Under the pieces are notes generated by a model. It saw nothing but the letters and a program-made list of their open reading frames with translations, was not told the origin of the DNA and made no database searches. 43,476 nucleotides of DNA, taken from Candidatus Nanoanaerosalina halalkaliphila. GTDB taxonomy: Archaea; Nanohalarchaeota; Nanosalinia; Nanosalinales; Nanoanaerosalinaceae. How positions within the stretch are numbered: the stretch's first letter is position 1; every line of letters begins with the position of its first letter. Both the position numbers and the translations under genes were made by a program. Shown here one piece after another: positions 17,990-26,581 of this stretch. The stretch lies in contig JALDAE010000004.1 of NCBI GenBank assembly GCA_022729335.1, positions 1 through 43,476 of the forward strand, read 5' to 3'.

Positions 17990-18649
17990 ATGCCTAAGTT
18001 CGAATGCGATACCTGTGGCGAAAAGTTCAGCTCAAAGGAAAAAAGGAACATCCATAAAAAGAAAAAACACGATGATGAGGATTCACAAAGAAATAACGAT
18101 CCGTTTATCACCCGAAAAAAGATAGGTGCGATAGTAGTTGCTTTTTTCATGATAGGGTTGCCTCTTGGAGGAGCTGTTTTTTACGCAAACCTTTCTCCAG
18201 AGAGAGCGCAAAATGATTTTGTGAGAGATCCTCCTGTAGGGCTTCAGAGAACCGTAGAAGAAGGCGAAGTTCCCGAAACCTATGTGCTGGAGGAACCGAT
18301 GTCAAAGGAACAGCAGGTATATCTATTGACAGATGGAGGTACAAAAAGAGTTGGAGATTTCTACCCATCGGTCATACTGCAGCATTCATGTGAAAACTGT
18401 TCTGAAGAAGTTGAAAAAATGACACAGGTAGCTGAGGATTTCAACCAGAATTACAGGTTTGTATACGTGGCTCCCTATCCCGATATGGAGTACAACTTTA
18501 CACTTTCAGGTTTTCAGCAGCTCACCACTTATGACGATTTTGAAAAAGAATCTGTGAAAAATGATATCTGCAGAAAACTCGGGAACGAGCCTGTTACATG
18601 TATCGAGGGTGTTTTCGAACAGGACGAAAACCGGACCGAACAAGAGTAG
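17990..18649 (+). CDS. C2H2 zinc finger - TM helix - extracytoplasmic CxxC domain protein
   Basis: CDTCGEKFSSKEKRNIHKKKKH (C-x2-C-x12-H-x4-H), TM IGAIVVAFFMIGLPLGGAVFYA, then FYPSVILQHSCENCSEEVEKM (thioredoxin-like strand-CxxC). Confidence 0.75.
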   Translation: MPKFECDTCGEKFSSKEKRNIHKKKKHDDEDSQRNNDPFITRKKIGAIVVAFFMIGLPLGGAVFYANLSPERAQNDFVRDPPVGLQRTVEEGEVPETYVLEEPMSKEQQVYLLTDGGTKRVGDFYPSVILQHSCENCSEEVEKMTQVAEDFNQNYRFVYVAPYPDMEYNFTLSGFQQLTTYDDFEKESVKNDICRKLGNEPVTCIEGVFEQDENRTEQE

Positions 18650-18658
18650 GTGATTGTT

Positions 18659-19039
18659 ATGAAAAGTTGTGAAGAAGATATTTTCTGTGGAGTTAACAGG
18701 CCTGAAAACGAAGATCCCGAAGAAATGGATGTGCTTGAAAAGAAGCATACACCTGTGATCAAAGCTCCTGACACTGTTGAGAAAGGAGAACAGTTCGAAG
18801 TGGAGGTCGAGGTCGGCAAGTACAAGGACCATCCGAACGAGCATGGACATTTCATACAGTTCATCGAACTTTATGCCGGAAAGACGTTTCTTGGAAGGAT
18901 CGATCTAACATCCGAGAAGACGGAGCCAAATGTCAAGTTCACGGTGAAACTTGATCACGAGCATCCCATAGTTGCCTATGAGCACTGCAACCTGCACGGG
19001 ACATGGAAATCCTTTGAAAAGAACATAAAGCTAGAATAA
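18659..19039 (+). CDS. Superoxide reductase (desulfoferrodoxin/neelaredoxin family)
   Basis: KKHTPVIKAPDTVEKGEQFEVEVEVGKYKDHPNEHGHFIQFIELY ... AYEHCNLHGTWKS (Fe ligands His/Cys). Confidence 0.92.
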   Translation: MKSCEEDIFCGVNRPENEDPEEMDVLEKKHTPVIKAPDTVEKGEQFEVEVEVGKYKDHPNEHGHFIQFIELYAGKTFLGRIDLTSEKTEPNVKFTVKLDHEHPIVAYEHCNLHGTWKSFEKNIKLE

Positions 19040-19088
19040 GCAGTGTTTTAGAGATACCAGGCCACATTTTTCTTTTATTTTTTATTCA

Positions 19089-19102
19089 CCGGTTATAACC
19101 GG
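19089..19102. terminator. Perfect 14-bp palindrome between convergent SOR and nrdJ, flanked by T-tracts on both strands
   Basis: CCGGTTATAACCGG; T-rich run 19070-19087 on + and TTTTTTAAAG-type run on -. Confidence 0.4.
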
Positions 19103-19134
19103 CTTTAAAAAATTAAAGTTTGGAGGAGGGCTTT

Positions 19135-21903
19135 TCAGCCGCACTCCGAGTAACCACATGCCTCGCACTTGATACATCCCTCCGAAAGTGTCAGCATGTT
19201 ACCACATTCAGGGCATTCCGGGTTCTTTCCATCCGACATCAGTTTCTCGACGTCATTGTTTCCTCCGGAGTCCTGTTCATCGGTTTCTTCATCTTCGTCT
19301 CTTGAAAAGTTGGAAACACTCGACTGAACGCTGCTTGCTTCTCCATCGACGTATCTCTTCATTGCCTTGGCTATACCGTCAGGTATAGAAAGAACTTTCT
19401 CCCCGTTGTCCCACGAGATTTTGGGACTTCTGATTCCATCGAGCTGTCTGATAACCTCTTTCTCGGAAACACCGGACCTAAGTGATAGCGATGTCAGCCT
19501 TGAAATCGCCTCTGTCAGCGATCTTGTGAATCCTCCTGATTTGCCCATCTGTGTGAACACTTCGAAAAGTCCTTCATCGTCCTCGTTGATGGTAACGTAC
19601 ATACCGCCGTAACCGGTCTTTATCTTCTGTGTGGTTCCTGATACGATAGGTGGTCGGTCTCTCTCCTGGATGTACTCGGTAAGGGATATATCCACGGCTT
19701 CAAGGAAGTCTTCGAAACTATCAAAGCTTTCCTCTATTATCTTCGTTATTTCTTTCGCTGTCTTCTCTTCGGCTTCTTCATCGGAACCTGTCTTCAGTAC
19801 CTGTGTTTCTCTTGAACCGTCTCTGTAAACCGTGACACCTTTACATCCTTCCTCGTACGCCTTGATGTAGGCCTCTCTTATATCGTCTCTTGTGGCCTCG
19901 TTCGGGAAGTTGCATGTCTTAGATATGCTCGAGTGGTTGTACTCCTGGAAAGCTGCCTGTATCATGACGTGTTCCTCCGGGGTTATCCTGTCAGCTGTCA
20001 CGAAGACTTCCTTTACTGAAGGAGGTAGTACATCATCAGAAATAGAGTCGAGTCCCTCCCATTCATTGTTTCTCATAAGTTCTTCTGCTTCTTCTTTTAC
20101 CTCTTCAACATCTATTCCGTTGGCTTTCAGTGTTCTTAGGAAGTAATCATCGAACTCCACAAGCATGTCGTCTCCCTGTATGTCTTTTCCAACGTTTTTG
20201 AAGTATGCAAGTGAGAAAATTGGCTCGCATCCTCCAGAGGTGTCAGCGATCATGCTGGTGGTTCCTGTCGGTGCTATCGTCGTGGTGTTGTGGTTCCTCA
20301 TCTTGAGACCTTCCTCGAACTCCTCAGGGTCCTTGCCTCCGGAGTATTTTTTGAACCATTCAGGGTAGGACGTGGGATCCGCCCACTTCGACTTTTCCCA
20401 GTCAGGGAACTCTCCCCTTTCCTCTGCGAGTTCGTTTGATTTCTCAACCGAGTATTTCGTTACAAGCCTCTGGATTTCTGCAGCAACTGCATAGCTTTCA
20501 TCGCTACCGTATCTAATTCCCAGCTGCATCAGCATCTGTGCGAATCCCATGACTCCTAGGCCGATCTTTCTGAGCTGTTCTGCTCTGTCCCTCAACTCTT
20601 CGAGAGGGAAGTTGTTCATGGTTATCACGTTGTCGAGGAACCTTGTACCCAGCTTGGCAACTCTTTCCAGTTCCTCAAGATCCAGCGCCTCCTCGACGTA
20701 TTCGGATATTTTCTCTCTCAGTTCATCCTCAGATATTTCACCTATATCCTCTCGGCTCTTCCATTCATCAAATGTTAGAGCCCTGCCGTTGCCCTTGTCC
20801 TCGACAACGAGTGACAGGTTTATATGTCCTAGGTTGCACGACTCTCCGTCGAGAAGACCCTGCTCTCCACAGGGATTTGTGGCTTCGATGGTGTATTCGG
20901 GGTGTTTATCCACGTCGAAGCTCTGTTTCTTGTTGTACTCGTCGTACATGAATAGACCTGGCTCCCCGTTTTTCCAGGCTCCGTCAACCATGCAGTTGAA
21001 TATGAACCTGGCCGGCAGCTTCATCACTTCTCCTTCCTCAAGCTCTATATCGTACTCATCAACATCCTCAATGTTGTCCGCGTAGTCTCTCCAGAAGTTC
21101 TTCTCTACCGAGTGATCCGAGCCCTTTGCGGTCGGCCAGTAGCTCTCATCAGTATTGTAAAACTGCTGGTTATATTTGTTGACCCTGTGAGGTTTTCCTG
21201 TTACAGGGTTTGTAAGTACATATTCTTCATCGTTCTTTACAGCTTCCATGAACTCCTCTGTAATACCCACAGAGATATTAAAGTTATTCAAAACGTTTTC
21301 ATCTCTCTTTGCAACGATGAACCTCAAAATATCAGGATGATCCGCCTTCATTATACCCATCTGGGCTCCTCTGCGTACACCTCCCTGTTTTATGGTGGAG
21401 CACATTGTATCGAAGGCTTTCATGAAACTTATTGGGCCTGAAGAAACTCCTCCCGTGGTAGAAACTTTATCTCCCTTGGGTCTCAAAAGATGGAAGGGAT
21501 ATCCAACTCCTCCGCCCGACTTGAAAATAAGTGCCGCATCCTTGACCCTCTGGAAAATAGACTCCATGGAGTCCTCGGGATGCAAAACAAAACAGGCGGA
21601 TAGCTGCTGTAGTTCGTCCCCGGCGTTCATCAGGGTCGGAGAGTTAGGCATGAACTTCTGCTTGGCCATGAGATCATGGTACTGCTGGACGGATTTTTCG
21701 TAATCCATATATTCCTTGTCAGGTTTCGCCACGTTTTTGGCAACTCTCCAGAACAGCTCTTCGGGTTCCTCTACCACTTCCCCTTCTTCGTTCTTGGAAA
21801 GATACCTGGCAGGTAAAATCCTATCGTAAACGTTTTCAGTAAGTCTTTCCTCTACGGTTTCGCCTTCTACTTTTTTCACCGGTAACTTGAAATCTTTGTT
21901 CAT
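19135..21903 (-). CDS. nrdJ: Adenosylcobalamin-dependent (class II) ribonucleoside-diphosphate reductase
   Basis: [70 protein letters not shown]-terminal zinc ribbon [21 protein letters not shown]. Confidence 0.95.
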   Translation of the reverse strand: MNKDFKLPVKKVEGETVEERLTENVYDRILPARYLSKNEEGEVVEEPEELFWRVAKNVAKPDKEYMDYEKSVQQYHDLMAKQKFMPNSPTLMNAGDELQQLSACFVLHPEDSMESIFQRVKDAALIFKSGGGVGYPFHLLRPKGDKVSTTGGVSSGPISFMKAFDTMCSTIKQGGVRRGAQMGIMKADHPDILRFIVAKRDENVLNNFNISVGITEEFMEAVKNDEEYVLTNPVTGKPHRVNKYNQQFYNTDESYWPTAKGSDHSVEKNFWRDYADNIEDVDEYDIELEEGEVMKLPARFIFNCMVDGAWKNGEPGLFMYDEYNKKQSFDVDKHPEYTIEATNPCGEQGLLDGESCNLGHINLSLVVEDKGNGRALTFDEWKSREDIGEISEDELREKISEYVEEALDLEELERVAKLGTRFLDNVITMNNFPLEELRDRAEQLRKIGLGVMGFAQMLMQLGIRYGSDESYAVAAEIQRLVTKYSVEKSNELAEERGEFPDWEKSKWADPTSYPEWFKKYSGGKDPEEFEEGLKMRNHNTTTIAPTGTTSMIADTSGGCEPIFSLAYFKNVGKDIQGDDMLVEFDDYFLRTLKANGIDVEEVKEEAEELMRNNEWEGLDSISDDVLPPSVKEVFVTADRITPEEHVMIQAAFQEYNHSSISKTCNFPNEATRDDIREAYIKAYEEGCKGVTVYRDGSRETQVLKTGSDEEAEEKTAKEITKIIEESFDSFEDFLEAVDISLTEYIQERDRPPIVSGTTQKIKTGYGGMYVTINEDDEGLFEVFTQMGKSGGFTRSLTEAISRLTSLSLRSGVSEKEVIRQLDGIRSPKISWDNGEKVLSIPDGIAKAMKRYVDGEASSVQSSVSNFSRDEDEETDEQDSGGNNDVEKLMSDGKNPECPECGNMLTLSEGCIKCEACGYSECG

Positions 21904-21915
21904 GTTATCAAAACC

Positions 21916-22371
21916 TCAATTTTCTGAATTCAACTGCTCTAGTTCTTCCTTAAAAGAATTGACATCGTCAAAAGACCTGTAAACCGAAGCAAATCTCATA
22001 TAGGCCACTTCGTCCAGGTCTTTAAGCCTTTCCATCACCATCTCCCCTATCTCCTGAGAAGAGATTTTATCCTTCGTTCCATCTGTAATGGCGGCCTCTA
22101 TACTGTCAACAACATTTTTTATTGCCTGTTCCTTGACTGGTCTTTTCTCACAGGCCTTTGAAACTCCTTCAACAAGTTTTTCTCTCGAAAATTCCTCCCT
22201 AGAACCATCGGATTTTACAACTTCGAGATAATCAGGTTTTATCTTTTCGTAGGTGGTAAAACGTTTGCTGCAGTCATTACATTCTCTTCTTCTCCTTATG
22301 GTCTGACCACTATCCGTCTTTCTTGTCTCGACCACCTTCGAAGATCCGTTACCACAAAAACAGCATTTCAT
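21916..22371 (-). CDS. nrdR: Transcriptional repressor NrdR
   Basis: MKCCFCGNGSSKVVETRKTDSGQTIRRRRECNDCSKRFTTYEKI + ATP-cone; 12 nt from nrdJ. Confidence 0.95.
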   Translation of the reverse strand: MKCCFCGNGSSKVVETRKTDSGQTIRRRRECNDCSKRFTTYEKIKPDYLEVVKSDGSREEFSREKLVEGVSKACEKRPVKEQAIKNVVDSIEAAITDGTKDKISSQEIGEMVMERLKDLDEVAYMRFASVYRSFDDVNSFKEELEQLNSEN

Positions 22372-22440
22372 TTATTAAACCTGCAAAACTTTAAATCGAT
22401 TATAGATAAATTATGCATTGTTTGGAAAAACACTTCTTCT

Positions 22441-22487
22441 GACCTATATATAGAGTGGTTTTAAAAATCCCCCACTATATGTTGTGT
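22441..22487. promoter_or_regulatory. Two NrdR-box-like sites (22441-22456 and 22472-22487)
   Basis: GACCTATATATAGAGT (12/16) and CCACTATATGTTGTGT (14/16) against ACACWATATATWGTGT as recalled; start-to-start spacing 31 bp; upstream of nrdR. Confidence 0.7.
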
Positions 22488-22586
22488 TAATTAATTGGTT
22501 TCCCAGTTAAAAAAGATTTCTTGCAGGAAATAAGAAGGGAAATAAAGATTGTTTCGAATCACCAGAATATTTTAAAACAGGTCTGG

Positions 22587-23162
22587 TTAACCATTTCTGT
22601 CCATGTAAATATTTAGAAAAGAAGAGACCTGTTGAGCCTGGTACGATTCACAGCCAAGAGAAGTTATAACAGTGTTATACTCCCTGAGTTTTTCCATGTC
22701 CTCTTCGGAAACACCCTTGTGATCCCCTATTACAAACACACAGTGCTCAGGTAATTCAACATCCGAAATATCTCTGCCTTCCTCGTGAAGCACAACCGGC
22801 TTTCCATTTGAACGATCCAGTACGTCCTCCAGGTTTTCTTTTTCTATCCTCACACCCACGTTCGCAGCGGTCTTCCTGTCCTCGAAACTTTTCAGGTTTT
22901 TCTTCAGGTATCCGGCTATCGATCTTTCACCCGGATGTAACCCCTGAAGATTTCTTCCATCAAGCTCCAGGCTCAAAGATTTCCTGGGAGGTCCTCTCAA
23001 CAATAGACGGGTCTTAACATCATCCCTCATCTTGTAAGAGTTGAAAAGAGTAGAGTTGATAAATCTGCAAGCTATGTCCATTCTTCCATTAGCGGAAAGA
23101 TTTTTTATCGAGAAATCGTGGTCGGTCCTGGCCTGATCCATCAACAGGATAAATTCTCTCAT
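22587..23162 (-). CDS. trmY: tRNA (pseudouridine(54)-N(1))-methyltransferase TrmY
   Basis: MREFILLMDQARTDHDFSIKNLSANGRMDIACRFINSTLFNSYKMRDDV..., FVIGDHKGVSEED, VITSLGCESYQAQQ: SPOUT TrmY features. Confidence 0.9.
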   Translation of the reverse strand: MREFILLMDQARTDHDFSIKNLSANGRMDIACRFINSTLFNSYKMRDDVKTRLLLRGPPRKSLSLELDGRNLQGLHPGERSIAGYLKKNLKSFEDRKTAANVGVRIEKENLEDVLDRSNGKPVVLHEEGRDISDVELPEHCVFVIGDHKGVSEEDMEKLREYNTVITSLGCESYQAQQVSSFLNIYMDRNG

Positions 23163-23239
23163 AAGATACTTTTGTACTGAAAACTTTTAAGAAAAAAATA
23201 ACAAAAAAGAAAAAGATAAAAAGGAAGTTTCAAGAGCTT

Positions 23240-23407
23240 TTATACGTCTCTTGCTTTCACTGTTTTTCTTCCGTTCTCCTCTGCACGCTCTACAGCTCTC
23301 TCAACTAGTTCAACTGCTCTTTCATCTAGAGCTTCATAGAAATCAGATCCTACGTTTAGCTCTTCAACTACTTCTCGTACACCGGATTTCTTTATTAGTT
23401 GTACCAT
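23240..23407 (-). CDS. Very short histone-fold protein (55 aa; missed by ORF track)
   Basis: Hand translation MVQLIKKSGVREVVEELNVGSDFYEALDERAVELVERAVERAEENGRKTVKARDV; alpha1-L1-alpha2-L2 of a histone fold, ending where alpha3 should begin. Confidence 0.82.
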   Translation of the reverse strand: MVQLIKKSGVREVVEELNVGSDFYEALDERAVELVERAVERAEENGRKTVKARDV

Positions 23408-23482
23408 TGGTATTACCCTATTAGAGGGTTAGTACTACTGGTTTTTAAAGTTATAGGTGGAAAAAATCTCGGCTTATAAATA

Positions 23483-23809
23483 TCAGGAAAGTTTCTCGTT
23501 TATCTCCCTGTACCATTTTTCAATTATGCTGGACACCTGTTCCTTAACCTTTTCGAAAGGTACCGCCTTATAAACGTAGTAGACTGTCTGATCCGTTCTG
23601 CCCTCCCTGACGATGATACCCTTGTCAAGAAGTTTCTGGAGAGCTCTCTGAACAACGGACCTGGTTCTGCCTGTCTTTTCAACTAGATCTTTCACTGTTA
23701 ACTCCTGATCCCTGAGGCTGAAGTATATCTCCCTCTGAAGTTCGTTCATGTCAAGAGCTCTCGCCACTATTTCCTCCGGCTCCTTGTTCTTTAGATGTAT
23801 AAAACTCAT
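23483..23809 (-). CDS. Winged-helix transcriptional regulator (TrmB/MarR-like)
   Basis: LNELQREIYFSLRDQELTVKDLVEKTGRTRSVVQRALQKLLDKGIIVREGR. Confidence 0.8.
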   Translation of the reverse strand: MSFIHLKNKEPEEIVARALDMNELQREIYFSLRDQELTVKDLVEKTGRTRSVVQRALQKLLDKGIIVREGRTDQTVYYVYKAVPFEKVKEQVSSIIEKWYREINEKLS

Positions 23810-23946
23810 AACTACCTGTGTGTTCAGTAGTCTTGAACAACTTTAAATCTTCCGGTAACCCGACAAACAGCCGTAAACCAAGATTTCCAAAAAACCAACA
23901 TTTTAATACCTGAGCACCCACTTTTGCTTTAAAGGGTTTCAAAAAA

Positions 23947-25041
23947 ATGGACGAAAAGATAGATCCATGGGGATCGATCCAGGTCAAGGACTACGGTGAA
24001 ACCATCGATAAATTCGGAATAAACAGCATGGACGACTTGGATAACGAAATACCTGGTTCTAACAGATTATTCACCAGGGACATAATATACGGACAGAGAG
24101 ACTTTGACAAGGTCCTGAAGGCAAAGAAGAAAAACGAAGATTTCGCTATGATGACAGGTATGATGCCGTCCGGCAAGTTCCATTTCGGACACAAGCTGGT
24201 GGCGGACATGATAAAGTACTTTCAAAACCTGGGAGCGGATGTATACGTTGCGGTCGCGGACATAGAGGCGTACCTGACAAGAGACATGCCGCTGGAAAAA
24301 ACAAGGGAGATAGCGATCAAGGAGTACCTGAGGAACTATATCGCCCTGGGTATAGATGTTGACAAATTGGATTTCTACTTCCAGTCCGAGGGATCCACCA
24401 ACTACAACAAGATGTCCAAGATGTTCTCCAAAAACATCACGCAGAACGAACTCGAGGCGATATACGGAGAGATGGATCCCGGTAAAACTATCTCGGTATT
24501 GACACAGGCAGCAGATATACTCAAACCACAGTTCGAGGAGAACGGAGGTCCTAAACCTGTCGTTGTACCTGTAGGAATAGACCAGGACCCTCATATCAGA
24601 CTCACAAGGGACATAGCCAGCAGGTTCAAAGAAACAGATTTTGTAAAGCCCTCATCAATATACACAAAATTCATGAGAGGTATAACAGGAGGGAAGATGT
24701 CATCAAGCGATCCAAAATCATACATAGCTCTAAATGATTCGATCGAAGATGCGAAGAAAAAGATAGATAGCGCAAAAACAGGAGGAAAGCAAAGTCTGGA
24801 AGAACACAGAAAGAAAGGGGCCGATGTCGAAGAAGACGTCGTTTTCGAGCTACTGGCATTCAACCTGATAGATGATGATGAAAGATTGAGAGATATTTAC
24901 AGAAGATACGATTCGGGAGAGATGCTTTCAGGCGAACTGAAACAGATCGCAAAAGAGGAGATGGAAAACTTCCTTGAGGAGCACCACAAAAAACTCGAGA
25001 GGGCGGACAAAAAAATAGCGAAGATGTTCCCTCAGACCTAA
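23947..25041 (+). CDS. trpS: Tryptophanyl-tRNA synthetase
   Basis: MMPSGKFHFGHKLVADMIKYFQNLGADVYVAVADIEAYLTRDM, GIDQDPHIRLTRDIA, GGKMSSSDPKS. Confidence 0.95.
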   Translation: MDEKIDPWGSIQVKDYGETIDKFGINSMDDLDNEIPGSNRLFTRDIIYGQRDFDKVLKAKKKNEDFAMMTGMMPSGKFHFGHKLVADMIKYFQNLGADVYVAVADIEAYLTRDMPLEKTREIAIKEYLRNYIALGIDVDKLDFYFQSEGSTNYNKMSKMFSKNITQNELEAIYGEMDPGKTISVLTQAADILKPQFEENGGPKPVVVPVGIDQDPHIRLTRDIASRFKETDFVKPSSIYTKFMRGITGGKMSSSDPKSYIALNDSIEDAKKKIDSAKTGGKQSLEEHRKKGADVEEDVVFELLAFNLIDDDERLRDIYRRYDSGEMLSGELKQIAKEEMENFLEEHHKKLERADKKIAKMFPQT

Positions 25042-25091
25042 AAACTTTCAGAACAATAAAATTTCTAGGGTAACAAAGGAGGTACACAAAA

Positions 25092-26576
25092 ATGGAGATT
25101 CATCCAAAGGCCATGAAACTGCTCGGGAAAATTTTGGAAAATGATGGAGAAGTTTCAGCCGATGACATAGTAGGAATGAGCCATGGAGAAATCATAAGAC
25201 CTGCAAAATGGCTTGAAGAGGAAAAAATGGCGAAAGTTAATGAAAAGAAAACTATCAATTACTTTCTAACTGAAAAAGGACAGAATGCTTTCGATAATGG
25301 TCTGCCGGAAGAGGTACTTCTAAAGAAACTTCAGGACAACCCTCAAAAAATAAAAGATCTAGCTGGTGAAATCGAAGCGTTCAACGTGGCTCTTGGACAA
25401 TCCAAGAAAAACGGATGGATAGAGATAAAAGAGGAAAACGGAGAAAAAGAACTTTCAATAACAAAAAAAGGAGAAAAAAAGATAGATGAGGGCTTTAAAG
25501 AAAACAAGGTACTTAGAAAGATAAAAGAAAATGAAGTAGTGGACAAAAAACTTATCGAACCTTTGATGGAAAGAGACCTCATAGATTCCGAGGAAAAAGT
25601 CGAACACGTAATAAAGATAACCAAGAAAGGAAAAAAGTTCTACAGTGAAAACGAATCAGAGGAAGAAAAAATCGGAAACCTCAATACAGAACACCTGAAA
25701 AGCGGAGAATGGAAAGAAAGAGGTATCAGAAAGTATAACGTCGAGATAATCCCAAAGGCCAAGAGACCAGGAAAAAAACAGCCCTACAGACAGTATCTTG
25801 ATGAGGTAAGGCGAAAGTTCACCTCCATGGGTTTCAGGGAGGCGAAGACACCTTATGTTGAAACGGAGTTCTGGAACTTCGACGCTCTTTTCCAGGCCCA
25901 GGACCACCCCGCGAGGGAGATACACGACAAGTTCGAACTGGAAAATCCGGAATATGGAGATCTTGAACATACAGAGATCGTTGAAAGAGTAAAGGAAATG
26001 CACGAAAAAGGAGGTGACATTGAATCAGAGGGCTGGAACTACGAATGGTCCAGAAAACAGGCTTCCAAGCTAATGATGAGAAGTCAGACAACTGCAACTA
26101 CTATAAGGTATCTTGCAAGAGACATAGGTACACCTGCAAAAGTCTTTGCCATAGACAGAAATTTCAGGTACGATGAAATAGACAAAACACATTTCATAGA
26201 GTTTTACCAGGCAGAAGGTATTGTAAAGGCCGAAAATCTCTCGCTAAAGAACCTGTTCGGATACCTGGAGGTCTTCGGAAAAGAGATCGCCGGAGCCGAA
26301 AAGATAAGGTTCAGACCTAACTACTTCCCGTTCACGGAACCCTCGGTTGAGCTGGATGCGTACCACCCGGAAATTGGATGGGTGGAACTTGGAGGAGCAG
26401 GCCTGTTCAGACCCGAGGTAAGAAGTCCTCTTGGTGTTGATGTGCCTGTGATAGCATGGGGAATGGGAATAGACAGGATTGCCATGTTTAAACTAGGTAA
26501 AGAAGATATCAGAGAACTGGTTTTCCCTCAAAACATAGAGGAACTGAGAAACACCAGGGCCGTGAGGTTGAGGTGA
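25092..26576 (+). CDS. pheS: Phenylalanyl-tRNA synthetase alpha subunit
   Basis: RRKFTSMGFREAKTPYVETEFWNFDALFQAQDHPAREIHD, RFRPNYFPFTEPSVEL, GAGLFRPEV, WGMGIDRIAM. Confidence 0.95.
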   Translation: MEIHPKAMKLLGKILENDGEVSADDIVGMSHGEIIRPAKWLEEEKMAKVNEKKTINYFLTEKGQNAFDNGLPEEVLLKKLQDNPQKIKDLAGEIEAFNVALGQSKKNGWIEIKEENGEKELSITKKGEKKIDEGFKENKVLRKIKENEVVDKKLIEPLMERDLIDSEEKVEHVIKITKKGKKFYSENESEEEKIGNLNTEHLKSGEWKERGIRKYNVEIIPKAKRPGKKQPYRQYLDEVRRKFTSMGFREAKTPYVETEFWNFDALFQAQDHPAREIHDKFELENPEYGDLEHTEIVERVKEMHEKGGDIESEGWNYEWSRKQASKLMMRSQTTATTIRYLARDIGTPAKVFAIDRNFRYDEIDKTHFIEFYQAEGIVKAENLSLKNLFGYLEVFGKEIAGAEKIRFRPNYFPFTEPSVELDAYHPEIGWVELGGAGLFRPEVRSPLGVDVPVIAWGMGIDRIAMFKLGKEDIRELVFPQNIEELRNTRAVRLR

Positions 26577-26581
26577 TCAAT

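Noticed and set aside
19135-21903. Many + strand ORFs opposite nrdJ (e.g. 20549-21085)
   Set aside because: Ser/Leu/Pro-rich antisense shadows of a clear CDS; no SD or family signature.
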